Assembly: GCF_024166365.1 (NCBI RefSeq)
Contig: NC_064820.1
Span: forward strand, 148,200,001-148,264,000
DNA length: 64,000 nt
Reading direction: 5' to 3'
DNA from: Elephas maximus indicus
Taxonomy: Eukaryota; Chordata; Mammalia; Proboscidea; Elephantidae
A program made the position numbers and the translations under genes. The notes under the pieces were generated by a model. That model was not told where the DNA came from and did no database searches. It worked only from the letters and a program-made list of their open reading frames with translations. How positions within the stretch are numbered: the stretch's first letter is position 1; each line of letters begins with the position of its first letter. Below, in pieces: positions 46,238 through 57,173 of this stretch.

Positions 46238-46253
46238 CTATTCTTCATAGACC
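46238..46253 (-). CDS. CXCL14: CXCL14 coding exon 4 (last four residues)
   Basis: The coding part of the last exon is 16 bases. After acceptor TTCCCAG (AG at 46255-46254), G completes Arg95, then GTC TAT GAA GAA TAG encodes Val-Tyr-Glu-Glu and stop. It is too short to find by ORF length. It was located by looking for the conserved VYEE-stop end behind an acceptor, and the UTR that follows fits the known gene. Confidence 0.93.
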
Positions 46254-49200
46254 CTGGGAAGGAAAAACAGACATGTAAGTGGCTCAGGACAGGAACCAGG
46301 CAATTCACAAATGGGTGGCTAAGCTCCCTCCTGTCTGTGGGAATTGCTCCTCTCCCAGGGCTGGGCAGGAGCCGGGAGAGATGGGAGGGAGACCTTGGAG
46401 GATGTGATCACACTGACACAAAAGCTCCCATGAGTCTGGGTTTGTGCTTTCTAAACAGCTTCCACCTGTGCAATCTCATTTTATCCTCAAAGCCCTATGA
46501 AGCAAACCTTCTTTGCATTTGAGGAAACTGGGCACAAGAGACTTAAGATTGCCCAGAGAACACAGGACATTAGTGGCAGGAATGACGTTTGTTTCCCACA
46601 TGGTGGCTGCTCCCTATCCTTTTGTATCTCCTTGTAACCATAAGGACCCCCTCCCTACACCTTGGCTCATATCTTTCTATAGTATTTTACCCAAAGAATG
46701 CATGTCCTTCAGGCTGACTTCAGGTCAAGAAGCTGCTGCCTCCCCTGTGGTCCATGGCTGAAGACTGTGGGGCTGAAACTGTCACCGTTGCCTTTCCCTT
46801 GCCGTTACCTCCTCTTGGCTGCCTTGGGGTCACCTCAAATAGTTATCAGGTCTGGGTGGGTTCACAAGCTGACTTTGTTCCCTTCTCTCCCACGCTGTCT
46901 CCATTTAGGTATTTTAATTCCTTCTAGTTCTACCCCTGGAGTCCCTGGGTGGCACCAACAGTTAAGCATTTGACTACTAGCTGAAAGGTTGGCGGTTTGG
47001 ACCCCCTAAAGGCACCCTGGAAGACAGGCCTGACAATCTGCTTCGGAAAGGTCACGGCCTTGAAAACCATGTGCAGCACAGTTTTACTTTGCAACAATGG
47101 GATCAATCTGATGCCAACTAACAACAATAGTTCTGTCCATGGCTGCCCCAGGGGCCACACTTCACATTCAGACAGACCATCACACTCTCTGCCTCAGCCC
47201 CATTCCTGAATTTTCATAAGACCACCTAATTACACATGGGAACAAAATGCCCATCATTGCTATTTCCCATGGCAGCCAGAAGCTCTGGTCTCTGAGATGC
47301 CTGGAGCCCCACAGATCTGGGCCCTCCTTTCTCCTTCCTCCACCTGAGGTTCATCTCTCTCTCTCTCTCTGTGCAAAGAGGACTTCAAAACAATTCCTTT
47401 ATCTCCATCGTATATTTGTTAAGGCATTTTCAAAATTTTCCAGGTGGGGAGGGCAAGGAGTGCCCCCTTGCTCTCCCAGGACACCTCAGCATTCCAGACA
47501 GAGGGTGAATGAATTTTGGAGTGATGCAAAGGGACGGTCTAGTAACTGAGATTCTTTTGCTGCTGTTGTCACTGAAATTTGCAGAAATAAAAATGAGTAG
47601 GGTCATATACAGGAGCCCTGGTGGCGCAGTGGTTAAAGTCCTTGGCTGCTAACCGAAAGGTTGGCGGTTTGAACCCACCAGCTGCTCCGAGGGAGAAACA
47701 TGTGGCAGTCCGCTTCCGTAAAGATTAACAGCCTTGGAAACGCTATGGGGCAGTTCTACTCCGTCCTTATAGGATCACTATGAGTTGGAATCGGCTCGGT
47801 GGCAATGGGTAGTTTTGGTTTGGTTAGGGCCATATTCAGGCACATGCACGCCACGTCTCCATCACCTTCCAGGGCCTGCATCATCAAAAGTGGAAGGAGC
47901 CCCAAGCAGTCAGATAAAGACATTCTCAGCCTCCTCCAGGAGCTGGCCCTAGGTTAGGCGCCTTCTACTTTTGATGATGCGGCCCAGAAGGATGATGGAG
48001 AGTGGATGGGGCAGGTTGTGCTTTGCCACATGAGCTGCCTGCCCTGACCAGACAGAGGGCTTCATTCCCATCAGATTTAAAGGGAATAATCTCTTGCACT
48101 CATCACTTGCTATTTCAAGCAACTGCAGACGAGGCAGTTTTGGAAGCAGCAAAAAAGGCTCAGGTATTGCGGTTGGGCCCAAGCGTCAGCTACGGGAGAG
48201 CTGGTCACAGGGCTGCGCTTGGGTGGGTGGGCCAGGCCGGAAGTGGAAGGGGCAGCACAGGTACTCACTGCAGCCGCACCCTCCACCCCAGGGCGGGAAG
48301 GGGGGCAACATTGGAGGCCTGGCTTTCTTGCCCTGGCCTGTGCTCTAGGCAAGTCACTCCCCACCCTCTCTTGGCCTCTGCAGGATGAGGGCGGGGCTGG
48401 GCCCAGTCCTGGGGAAGTCACCTGTGTGTATGTCTCCCTGCCATGCTATGCAGGTGCAGGTGTAAACAGGCCCTGAGCATGTGAGGAACAGGCCTGCACC
48501 TGGAAAGGCTCCTTCCACGTGGTGTGAGGGAGCCAGGAAGTTGCCGCCCCCTCCAACTGCAGGCCTAGGATCCCAGGACACCAAAGCTGGGCATGCACCC
48601 TGATTACCAGGAAGCAGAGCCCGAGAGAGGGAAGGGTCTGGCACAGGGGTCTTGTTTTCTCACTGGTGCTGCTTCTCCAGGGTTAAGAGTAACTCTGATT
48701 TAAAGGGTCAAACCTAAGCTCCCTCCCTGCACCTGCATGGGGAGGAGCTGATCAGGTTTCTGGGCAGCTGGGGGCGTGGGTACCTTGGAGAGGAGAACGT
48801 GCTGTTAGCAAAGAGCTGTCCTCTTTAGCTTGTGGTTGTACCTACAGCTTTACAGTTAGTAAAGCAAGACGCTTAAATGGCCATATTGCACCCCCCAAGT
48901 ACCACAGGAGACAGCCATGCCAGGTGCGCTCCCAGCCATTTGACAGAGAGGGACACTGGGGATCAGAGAACTTAAGTGACTTAAATAAGAAGAGGAGTTA
49001 GGACTGTAACGTAAACATTAGAGTGGAACAAACTTTAGTTCACAAAAGGATAAACTTTTGATGCTTACAACTGTCCAAGAGAGGAATAGCCTGCTTTGTT
49101 AAGAGGTGAATTTCTCGTCCCTGGGCGTTATCTAAGTAGTGTCTGGGTATCTGCTTGCTGGGGATATTATGGTGGGTGTTCACACACTGGACAAGGGGTT

Positions 49201-52200
49201 AACGACCTGGAAGTGGGGTCCTTTTCCAGCCTAAGGGGAAAGGTGGGTATAGAAGAGGTTAGGCTCACCTGCGCTTCTCATTCCATGCGTTGTACCACTT
49301 GATGAACCGCTTGGTGCTCTGCAGCTTGGGGTGCAGGCAGTGCTCCTGACCCCGGTACCTGGACACGCTCTTGGTGGTGATGCTGAAACAGAGTAGGATA
49401 GGGTGGAGGGTTCGGGGGCCTGAAGAACAGCTCCTTGTGGGACCTGTGGGTGGACCCCTTCTCTCCGAATCAGGGCACCAAGAGACTGCGGCCTCCCCCC
49501 TCCTCTCCGGGGAGCCTACCCATGTGGTCACTTCCTGGTTGGAAGGTTCTGGATGTCACTTTAATCTCTGATTCCACATTAGGGTATGACTCTGTACCCC
49601 ATGGAACCCTCAGGATCTGGGAAAGCCTCCCTCCCTGCATTCTCTGTGTTGTGCTTTGTCTATGGGGCTCATGCCTTCCTTGGGGCCAAGTGCAGGGGCT
49701 CTCCCATGTCTGAACAGAGCCAGATGCGGAGAGAGCTCATGGCGGTGAGGCGTGAGGGTCAAGGCCTCTTTCCTTGGATTCAAGGGGCTCCACAGCAGGG
49801 CTAAGACATCCCTGCAGACACTAAGTCCTGGGCCCTAAACCCCGGTCCTCCCCAACCCTCTGCAGATTCTCCCGGGGCTGGGCACTTGCTGATCCTCAAT
49901 CTAAGGAATGTCAGCCTTGAATCCCATTTGGATTTCTGAGCATGAAGATTCAGTTATTCCCTTGGGCAGGAAAATAAGATCTCCCTTCTCCACAGCCCTG
50001 AAGATCTCAGGCCTCTATCAGCTATGTTCCAGCACCCAGCGGAGGCGAAGCCATGCAGTAGAGAAGCAGGGTGGTATTGTGCAGAGTGCAGGGGCCTGGG
50101 TTTGAATCCTGGCTCTGTTGCTCACTGGCTGTGGGACCTTGAGTAGCCTCTCTGAACCCAGTGTGCCTTTCTGTAAAGTGGGTATAATAATAGGACCACA
50201 TCATAGGACTATGAAGATGATTAAAAGATATAATCTATGCAAAGTGCCTAGCACCTGGCAGGTACACAATGAATAGTGATGGTTATTAGTAATTAGTTAT
50301 GGAAGATAAGATGGCCAAGGGGAGGGGGGGGACGAGACTGCTGCCCAGACTGCTGTGCCCCTCTCAGCCAGGGCTGGGCCATGGGACACCCACCACTGGG
50401 GTGGCAGTAGTTATGAGGAAGCTTCTGGGTGGTGCGGGGAGGAAGGTATTCAAGGATGAGAAGCCACCTAGATGACTTGGAAAAGCAGAAGGTGAGAGGT
50501 GATGATGCCACCCCCTAAGGGGTCACAGTGAGAACAAAGGTGTGGTGTGGCATGGGGGCTGGTGAATCGGCTGGCAGAGGGTGGAGGACAGAGAGGGGTG
50601 GCTGGAGGTATGATGGGAAGGAGAAGGCCAGGGAGGGAGACCCGCCAACTAGTTCTCCACAGGTTACCAAAGGTAAAGTCTCAGGGCTCATGGCCCTAGT
50701 TCTAGAAGGGGGCAGAGTTGCCAAGAGCCCTGCATTTTCAAAGGATAACCCATTGCTGTTCAGTCAATTCTGGTTCATAGTGACCCTACAGGACAGAGTA
50801 GAACTGCCCCATGGGGAGAGAAAATAGGATCTTGCCACCAGAATAGAGACAGTATGTTTCTGGCCAAGCTGTTCTCTTCCCTTCAGCGTGCTCTGAATTT
50901 CCAGGGGCCCCCCACCAGGGCCTAAACTCCCCAGGGCAGGTCATGGGCCTTCCACTAATGCCCCGTGGTAGGCCCTGCCTTTGCTGGTCCTCTCTCTCTG
51001 AGACATGCGGGTCTTTATCCACCTCAACAGCAGCCCCGTGGGTCTCGTCTCTAGGTCTTAAGCATGAGGCCAGGCTTCAGAGTGTAACCTATATGTTTTC
51101 CACCTCCTTGTACCTAGTCACTCTGCAGGAATTTAACAAATGCATTTCTTTCTCTGCCTACAATGCTGCTTTTGCACTCAGAACGAAAGGACATGGTAAA
51201 GCCTGACAAAAATCCCCTTTTCCGTTAGTTCCAGGTACAGGTTGCAGACCACAGATACTGGAGGTCAGGGAGAGCCGGGAGAGGATGCTTCAGCCCTCCC
51301 ACAACAGGGCTCCAATGCCCCAGCACGGTACTGGGACGATGCATATTGGTTGCTGGGGTGGAGACACAAGGATTCATGCCCCATGCCCCAGCAATTACTC
51401 AGAAATTCTGGGTCCTGCTTCCCTCTCCTCAGTGGTTCTGGGGTGCTGAGGGCTTTGGTGACAGCTCAGCTGACACATGAGACACTTTGCCTCTTCTAGC
51501 AACTGGACTTTTCTGGACCCTTCTGGATGCAAGGACTCTCACTTGCAAAGCAGACCACCCCCCGGGACTCAGCAGAGATTTCTAGGTAACTCAGGGTGAA
51601 TTGGAAAACTTGCTTTTATTCAGCGTTTGTGACTGAAAACCTGCTTTGGCAAAAAGTGCCGGTCCCTTGTCTGCTCTAGAGACTCTTAGGATCTTGGGCT
51701 GGAAGAGGAGCCTCCAGGGCTTCAGGAATGGCAGAGGTTGGGGAGGGGCAGAAGGGAGTGTGGTGGGTTGGGGTAGAGTTTAGGAGAGGCTGACTGTGTG
51801 CTGACCTCATGAAGTCCTTGCAAGTGTTCAAAAGGCTATGTAAAGCCTTCCCATGTACTTTCCTGGTTGTTGTCTTCCTGTGTATTCTGGGAAGTTTAGC
51901 CAGGAGGAATAGCAAGCTTGCTTACTGAGGGCCCTGTCCTTTTGAGGAGTTACTGCACCCCATATTCCACTTCTCCTGCCCTGCAAGGCCGCAGTGCCCG
52001 GGCTTGGTATATGGAGAATTTTTCAGGACTTCGAGGAGTGTGAACTTAACCTCCTTCATTTCCAGCTCTCAAGCTAGAAGTACTGACGGGCTTGTAGTCT
52101 CCCCACCACCCCCACTCTCCCAGCTAGTTTGACCCCTGGCCTCCACCAAAAAAGGATTTTCTGGCAGTTTTTCTGGAGTTTAGTCTGCAAGGCAAGGAGC

Positions 52201-53590
52201 AGGACAAAGGAACGGGGACAAATAGGTTAATTTAGGAAGGAAGGCAGTGGGCTGTAGCTCAGACACAGTGACTTCCCGAATTGCCCCAGCGCTGTGGCTC
52301 CCACGCGGCGGGGCCCTGCCTTCACAGACACTGTGTGGAGGCCTCTGGGCCGGCAGGGCCAGCAGGGCCAGCAGGCAGAAGGGGCTTGCCCAGACTGAGA
52401 ATAAAGTGTGCCCTGTTTCTGGGGGAGGGGAAGAGGGGCCAATGGTCCGTGGCAGCAGATATTTGGTAGCTGTTTTGCCAAGGGCTCCCTCCCTGGCCAA
52501 GAGCGTATTGATGGGGAAACAGCGGCGCTGGCCTCAAGTGGTTAATTGGGAAGGCCAAAGAGCAAGGAAACCCAGCATTCTCTCACTCTGCCCCAGATTT
52601 TAAAATATTCGCCACATTCTCACCAAGCAGGGCTCTGGTGGCCTCACATATTAACCCCAGCAGGGCAGCTTCCACAGACCGCTTGGGCACAGGGACGCAT
52701 AAGAAGTCCAGAGGGCCAGGGAAGAGCAAGAATCATTTTCAGAATGAATTCACTAGATGCCAACAACTGGCTGTCCCAGGACGGTCCCCTGAATGGAAAA
52801 AAGTCTCTGAGAGGCCTGAGAATTTCAGATAAAGCTTGTTTTAATTCTCTCTCCAGTGACAGGGGAGACAACAGCCTCCCTTGAGTAGTTTGGGATGTTT
52901 TCAGTGATTTCAATCTGAGTGTTCTAAGTTGGCACATGGGAGCCACTTAACCCTTGCTCTCCGTTAGAGGGGTTGGCAGTGCAGGTATGGAGGCTACCTA
53001 TTTGAATCCTAGCAAGGGTGAACTCCCTGGAGAGGCTGTTTCCGGAGCACAGGACAGTGACCCCCTTTCTAGACTGTCTTCCAAATTGTCGCGCCAGCGT
53101 CCTAAGGACTCACTGGGCAATTACAAAGGCTTTTCAAAGGCCCTGACAAAGGCGGAGAGAAATGTTGGTTAGCCCGACCCAGCTCAGGCTGTGCCCCAGG
53201 ACTCGATTAAAAGAAGCGCAACCTCAAGCACACTGGTGAGGAGCGACAACTCACATAACCATCTTCTCCTCGCAGTGCGGGTACTTTGGCTTCATTTCCA
53301 GCTTCTTCACGTCGCTGTAGCGGATCTTGGGTCCCTTCCGGGAGCACTTGCATTTGGACCCTACAGGAAAACGCGCCAGTAGCCACTCAGTTGCATGCAG
53401 AGTATCCTGCCCTAAATCACCTTCGGTGCCCACCCAGACCCCCGTGAGCCCAGGATGCCAAGCAATTCGCGCTTGGGTTCCCCAGGACGGAACAGGACGG
53501 AGACAAGGAAACTTCCAGGCACTCACCGTCCACGCGCGCGGCGCACAGCGCCAGAAGCAGCAGGACCAGTGCGGCCGTCAGGAGCCTCAT
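46238..53590 (-). CDS. CXCL14: CXCL14 (BRAK) chemokine, four coding exons
   Basis: Secreted CXC chemokine of the ELR-negative class. In mammals it acts extracellularly as a homeostatic attractant for monocytes, immature dendritic cells and NK cells and is broad-range antimicrobial in epithelium (established for the family). Joining 53590-53527, 53360-53255, 49382-49269 and 46253-46238 gives 300 nt: 99 codons plus TAG. Residues 1-22 are a hydrophobic leucine-rich signal peptide. The mature 77 residues begin Ser-Lys before the C-K-C motif, the very short N-terminus typical of CXCL14. The third and fourth cysteines lie in PHCEEK and EHCLHP. The VSRYR insertion unique to CXCL14 is present, followed by the basic C-terminal helix and the VYEE end. 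From memory, the mature peptide equals the human one. All junctions are GT/AG and the frame is intact. The start was chosen because it is the first ATG downstream of the TATA-like box, has A at -3, and gives the canonical 99-residue form. Introns are 166, 3,872 and 3,015 bp. Confidence 0.97.
46415..46585 (-). repeat. MIR, antisense, in CXCL14 intron 3
   Basis: Contains tgtgcaatctcattttatcc, tttgaggaaactgggcacaa and agattgcccagagaacacag. Confidence 0.7.
46937..47129 (+). repeat. AfroSINE in CXCL14 intron 3
   Basis: Contains ggagtccctgggtggcacca, ctagctgaaaggttggcggt and a degenerate tail ending in aactaacaacaatag. Confidence 0.88.
47610..47824 (+). repeat. AfroSINE in CXCL14 intron 3, with target-site duplication
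   Basis: Near-consensus long subfamily: aggagccctggtggcgcagt, gcttccgtaaagattaacag, then atcggctcggtggcaatggg. It is flanked by tagggtcatat (47598-47608) and tagggccatat (47825-47835). Confidence 0.93.
49269..49382 (-). CDS. CXCL14: CXCL14 coding exon 3 (chemokine core)
   Basis: A 114-base exon following TTTCAG. It completes the split Ile codon and encodes [15 protein letters not shown] and the basic C-terminal helix up to NEKR, ending AG of Arg95 (phase 2). The donor GTGAGC lies at 49268-49263. The VSRYR insertion, which distinguishes CXCL14 from other CXC chemokines and has been linked to its ubiquitin-dependent turnover, is encoded here. Confidence 0.96.
50070..50290 (+). repeat. MIR in CXCL14 intron 2
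   Basis: Near full-length: ttgtgcagagtgcaggggcc, aatcctggctctgttgctca, ggaccttgagtagcctctct and cctagcacctggcaggtaca. Confidence 0.85.
50742..50815 (-). repeat. AfroSINE fragment in CXCL14 intron 2
   Basis: Only the 3' half in antisense: acccattgctgttcagtcaa and ggacagagtagaactgcccc. Confidence 0.85.
53255..53360 (-). CDS. CXCL14: CXCL14 coding exon 2 (CXC motif)
   Basis: A 106-base exon preceded by a pyrimidine tract and acceptor AG (53362-53361). It encodes Gly22, the mature N-terminus SKCKC and the first beta-strand region through PHCEEKMV. It ends with AT of an Ile codon completed in exon 3 (phase 2). The donor is GTGAGT at 53254-53249. Confidence 0.96.
53527..53590 (-). CDS. CXCL14: CXCL14 coding exon 1 (signal peptide)
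   Basis: Sixty-four coding bases: the ATG at 53590-53588 and 21 full codons for the leucine/alanine-rich signal peptide, ending MRLL...ARVD. The last G (53527) starts the Gly22 codon that exon 2 completes (phase 1). The donor GTGAGT occupies 53526-53521. This exon lies inside the CpG island. Confidence 0.95.
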
Positions 53591-53808
53591 GCTGGCTGGA
53601 GCGGCGCGGCGACGGAGCAGGGACGCGGAGACGGCGCCTGTGCGTCCGTGCGGCGGCCCTGAGACGCCGCCCGGCTCGGCCTGCTGTGCCCGGAGCGCGC
53701 CTCCTGGCCCGGCTCGCGCCGGCTGCGCCCGTCGGTGGGTGTCTCTGGGTTGTCTCCGCGCGCTGCGCTCTGCGCTCGGCTCTGCGCTGGGCTTCGCGTT
53801 CTCTCCAC
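53591..53808 (-). other. CXCL14: CXCL14 5' UTR (approximate)
   Basis: A GC-rich leader between the inferred start of transcription, about 30 bp below the TATA-like box, and the ATG. It contains no upstream ATG on the gene strand, so MRLL is the first AUG. The codon 12 triplets upstream, in frame, is GCG (53626-53624), where the human gene has an ATG giving a 111-residue precursor. The upstream end is an estimate. Confidence 0.6.
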
Positions 53809-53834
53809 AGCCTCCCTCCGCCCGCTCTGGCCTC

Positions 53835-53842
53835 TTTTAAAT
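53835..53842 (-). promoter_or_regulatory. TATA-like box of CXCL14
   Basis: The gene strand reads ATTTAAAA within GGATTTAAAAGAGG, an isolated AT-rich octamer in very GC-rich sequence, about 245 bp upstream of the start codon. It is the only good TATA candidate close to the leader. Its function is inferred. Confidence 0.6.
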
Positions 53843-53893
53843 CCGCTGCTGCCCTCGTAGCGAGCGAGCTCATTAATATGCAGAACCACTCGT

Positions 53894-53900
53894 TGACTCA
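53894..53900 (-). promoter_or_regulatory. Consensus AP-1 site upstream of CXCL14
   Basis: TGACTCA is a perfect AP-1 (Fos/Jun) site about 55 bp upstream of the TATA-like box. AP-1 control of CXCL14 has been reported in tumour cells under oxidative stress, so the position is plausible. Binding is not shown by sequence alone. Confidence 0.5.
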
Positions 53901-54010
53901 CTGAGATTTCTCAACGCCGTGGAGGGAGGAGACCTTCCCAGTCCGCCCGCAGCCCGCCGCCCGCTCCAGGACCGCGAGCGCAGCGGCGTACACTCGGAGC
54001 CACGCGCGCA

Positions 54011-54649
54011 CACTCACCCACACACATCCGCTACCTTCTCGCTCACACAACACTCTCTCCTTCATACACTTGCACAGCCAGACTTGCACACACACGCACA
54101 CACGCACGCACACACACACACCCCCAGTGCCCCAGCTCTGCCTTGGGGAGACTGAGCGGTGAAGAGTCCGCTTAAGGGCACTGTTTTTCTGATTTGTTCC
54201 TTCTGGCTAGATAGGCCCACTGTTCTGAGTCTCTCGGGAGACCCATCTACTCTGACAGACCTGGAAAGGTTTTGGAGGAGATGCTAAGTGTGAGTGCCAG
54301 CAGGCCTGACTCCTAGGGCGCTGGCAACTCCTGTTGGGCCAGCAGTCCCAATGGCTAGAGCATAAGGCCGCGTCTGGAAGGGGTTGGGGGAGGTTGTTGT
54401 AGGCTGTGCAGCGGCAAAGCCATTGCCTGTGGTCACTGGTGTTGACCCAAAGTGTGTGTGTGGAAAGGTTTGGCCACTCTGAGAGGAAGCCTCTCTAACG
54501 TGGGTATGTGGTCTGGGTGGCTGTATGGGAAGAACCAGACTGGGGTTCCTCACCGTCACATCATCCTCCAAAGCCAAGCAGAGGACTCTAGGGGAGACAT
54601 GACAATTATGGGCCTCTGGATGAAGACTTCCACCATGCCAGGCTAAAGA
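54011..54649. other. CXCL14 upstream region
   Basis: Includes a CA/CACG-type repeat (about 54085-54122). Otherwise unique, and no divergent gene is seen. Confidence 0.5.
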
Positions 54650-54905
54650 TATTGTGTAGTGGTTGTGGGCACAGTTTTGGAGGCAGAAATTCTCATCCCA
54701 TTACTACTGATGGGGGATCTTGGACAAGTGACTTCATGATTCTAAGCCTTTGCTTCGTCATCTGTAAAATGGGGATAGTTACAGTGCCTGTCACAGGGCA
54801 GCAGTGAGGGAGGATTATATGAGATCATACCTGTAAAATGTCTAATAGAGCACCTGATCCCTAGTCAGCATCCAGGAAATGTGACTTTCTGGCATTATCA
54901 TTATA
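54650..54905 (+). repeat. MIR, near full-length
   Basis: Contains attgtgtagtggttgtgggc, tcatctgtaaaatggggata and gcacctgatccctagtcagc. Confidence 0.8.
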
Positions 54906-54943
54906 TATTTTATTTTAAGTCTTAAACTCCCCTTTCAAGTTGG

Positions 54944-55964
54944 ATTTTTTTTTAAATTGTGCTTTAGGTGAAAGTTTACATCCAAATTAGTTTTTCATTC
55001 AAAAATTTATATGCCAATTGTTTTGTGACATTGGTTGCAATCCCTGCACTGTGTCAGGACCCTCCCCCTTTCCCTTTCCACCCCGGTCTCCCGTGTCCAT
55101 TCGTCCAGTTTTCCTGTCCCTTCATGCTTCTTGTGTTTGCTCCTGGGCAGGTGTTGCCCATTTGATCTGGTATACTTGATCGAACTAAGAAGCGCATTCC
55201 TCACATGTGTTGTTTCCTGTTTTATGGACCTGTCCAATCTTTGGCTGGAAGGTGGACTTCAGCAGTGGCTTCAGTTCTCAGTTAGAAGGGTATCCACGTA
55301 CCACAGTCTTGGGGATCCCTCCAGTCTCTGTCAGACCAGTAAGTCTGGTCTTTTTTTTTTTTTAATTTAAATTCTGTTCTACATTTTGTTCCTGCTCTGC
55401 CCAGGACCCTCTATTTGATCCCTGTCAGAGCAGTCAGTGGTGGTAACCAGGTACCATCTAGTTCTTCTGGGCTCAGGCTGGTGGAGGCTGTGGTTCGTGT
55501 GGTCCATTAGTCCTCTGGACTAATAATTTCCTTGTGTCTTTGGTTTTCTTCATTCTCATTTGCTTTGAACATGCTGGGAACAATAGATGTGTATTAAATG
55601 GCCACTCACAGGCTTTTAGGAACCCAGATGCTACTCACCAAGGTAGGATGTAGACCATTTTCTTTATGAACTATGTTATGCCAATTGACCTAGATATCCC
55701 CTGAGACCATGGTCCCCAGCTCTCGGCCCCAGTAACTTGGTCCCTTAAGGTGTTTGGGTATGTCTAGGAAGTGTCTATGACTTTGCCTTGGTCAAGTTGT
55801 GTTGTCTTTCCCTTCACCAGGGTTAACACTTGTCTATTATCTAGTTAGCAGTTTCCTTTCTCCACCCCCTCCTCCCTCATAACCATCAAAGATTGTTTTT
55901 TTCTGTATGTAAACCTTTTCTTGGGTTTTTATAATAGTGGTCTTATACAATATTTGTCCTTTTG
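54944..55964 (-). mobile_element. 5'-truncated L1, antisense
   Basis: About 1.0 kb of L1 3' UTR, from the T-run and attgtgctttaggtgaaagt to ataatagtggtcttatacaa. The flanks tcaagttgg (54935-54943) and tcaagctgg (55965-55973) look like a target-site duplication with one transition. Confidence 0.88.
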
Positions 55965-55974
55965 TCAAGCTGGC

Positions 55975-56100
55975 ATTTTTAATGCCTGTATTTGACAAAT
56001 GTGGAAACAGGCTCAAAGAAAAGAAATAACTTGCCCAAGACCACATTGTCAGGAAGTAGGTGACAAGGCAGGAGTGCCTCTGGTGTTTGGCTCCTGCCCC
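55975..56100 (-). repeat. MIR fragment, antisense
   Basis: Contains tttgacaaatgtggaaacag and aataacttgcccaagaccac. Confidence 0.65.
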
Positions 56101-56599
56101 TGGGCCACTTTGCAACTCTCAGGTCTTTTGGCCCTTTCTGGTCTTGGTGAGGTGCTTCCTTGAGAGACCCAGCGACAGGGGATGGAGCATCTCAGGCTCT
56201 GTGGGATCCCTCTGCCAGGCTCCAAGGCCAGAGCTGGAGCCATTGCAGAAGCTGATGGCTCTTGCTGCTCAGACAGCACTCTGCTGTCAGCTCAGCAGCT
56301 CCCTGAGGGAGCAAGTGTCTGGAGAGGCTCCTGAGACAGAGGTGCAGACTGCTGAAGGGTGGAGTGGGAAGAATCTATGCTGTCTTGTCCAAACCTGAGA
56401 GCCTTTGCTGCCTTGAGGGGAAATTGAGCCATTTCCCCACCAAGAGTAAGCAGAGCCTGTGAGCTGGCTTTGGGCCACATACCAAGCCCTAGGCTTGCCA
56501 CCGTGCCCCATACTTAAAGCAAGGCTGGTAGCTGGGTGTTTGGGTTTATGCAGAAGGGAAATATGAGGGAGTGATTTTTGGCTTTTCTGTTAACTTAAA
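56101..56599. other. Unique sequence
   Basis: No gene recognised. The overlapping open frames at 56049-56511 have no domain. Confidence 0.4.
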
Positions 56600-56880
56600 A
56601 AAAATTTTTTTTCTTAATTCAAAAACAACACATGCTTGTTACAGAAAAATCAGAAAACAGAAGCAAAAACACGAAAAAACAAACACAATTCCACCCACTC
56701 AGAGATCTACACCAAGATGCTAACGGTGTTCTTTCTAAACCCTTTTCTTTTTGCCTTGCTTGTGCAGTGCACAAATGGGGTCGGGCTACCTGTACTGTTT
56801 AAGACCCTGCTGGTTTTACCTATGTATATATCAGAAACATCATTCCATGTGAATAGGCTTGCTTCTTCAATAGAGTTTTA
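56600..56880 (-). repeat. Ancient L1M-like 3' fragment
   Basis: Contains aaaaacaacacatgcttgtt, ccacccactcagagatctac and ctatgtatatatcagaaac. It is related to the fragment at 3025-3195. Confidence 0.5.
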
Positions 56881-56894
56881 ATGACGTCATTTGA

Positions 56895-57150
56895 GGCAGG
56901 ATAGTATACTGGCTAAGATCTTGGTCTCTGGAGTCAGGCAGCCTGGTTGTGAATCCCGGCTACTTATTGTATGACCTTGGGCAAATGAGCTAACTCTTCT
57001 AGGCCTTGATTTTCTCATCTGTGAAATGGGGATGACGCTGGTACCTACAGCACAGGGTAATTGGGAGAATTAAATGAGATGGTGCATGTAAAGCTTTTGA
57101 TGTGGTCTCTTAGCACGGGGTAAGTGTTTAATAAGTACAGGCTATTATTC
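56895..57150 (+). repeat. MIR, full length
   Basis: One of the best MIRs here: ggatagtatactggctaaga, tctggagtcaggcagcctgg, tcatctgtgaaatggggatg and taagtgtttaataagtacag. Confidence 0.88.
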
Positions 57151-57173
57151 TTTTTTATTTTTTTATTATTCTT

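Larger units (their letters stand above)
46254..49268 (-). other. CXCL14 intron 3
   Basis: A 3.0 kb intron with two AfroSINEs (46937-47129 and 47610-47824), MIR relics (about 46415-46585 and 48930-49005) and a short CT repeat near 47353-47370. The stretch 47840-48900 is GC-rich unique sequence without a recognisable gene. Confidence 0.8.
49383..53254 (-). other. CXCL14 intron 2
   Basis: A 3.9 kb intron, largely unique. It holds one sense-oriented MIR (50070-50290) and a short antisense AfroSINE (50742-50815). A small GGCCAGCAG repeat lies near 52350-52375. No other coding exon is supported here: the open frames lack family motifs. Repeat density is much lower than in the 8-30 kb region. Confidence 0.8.
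53510..54010. promoter_or_regulatory. CpG island at the CXCL14 promoter
   Basis: By eye this is the densest CpG stretch in the window. It spans exon 1, the 5' UTR and the proximal promoter, with runs such as CGCGCGCGGCGC. CpG is sparse elsewhere except at the L1 5' ends. CXCL14 is known to be silenced by promoter methylation in several tumours. Confidence 0.8.

Noticed and set aside
53523..53873. 116-codon arginine-rich frame over CXCL14 exon 1
   Set aside because: It is a different frame of the CpG island. The true exon reads the signal peptide and stops at a splice donor.
53455..53904. 149-codon plus-strand frame across the CXCL14 promoter
   Set aside because: GC-rich DNA often gives long open frames. 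It is antisense to the gene and has no recognisable protein features.
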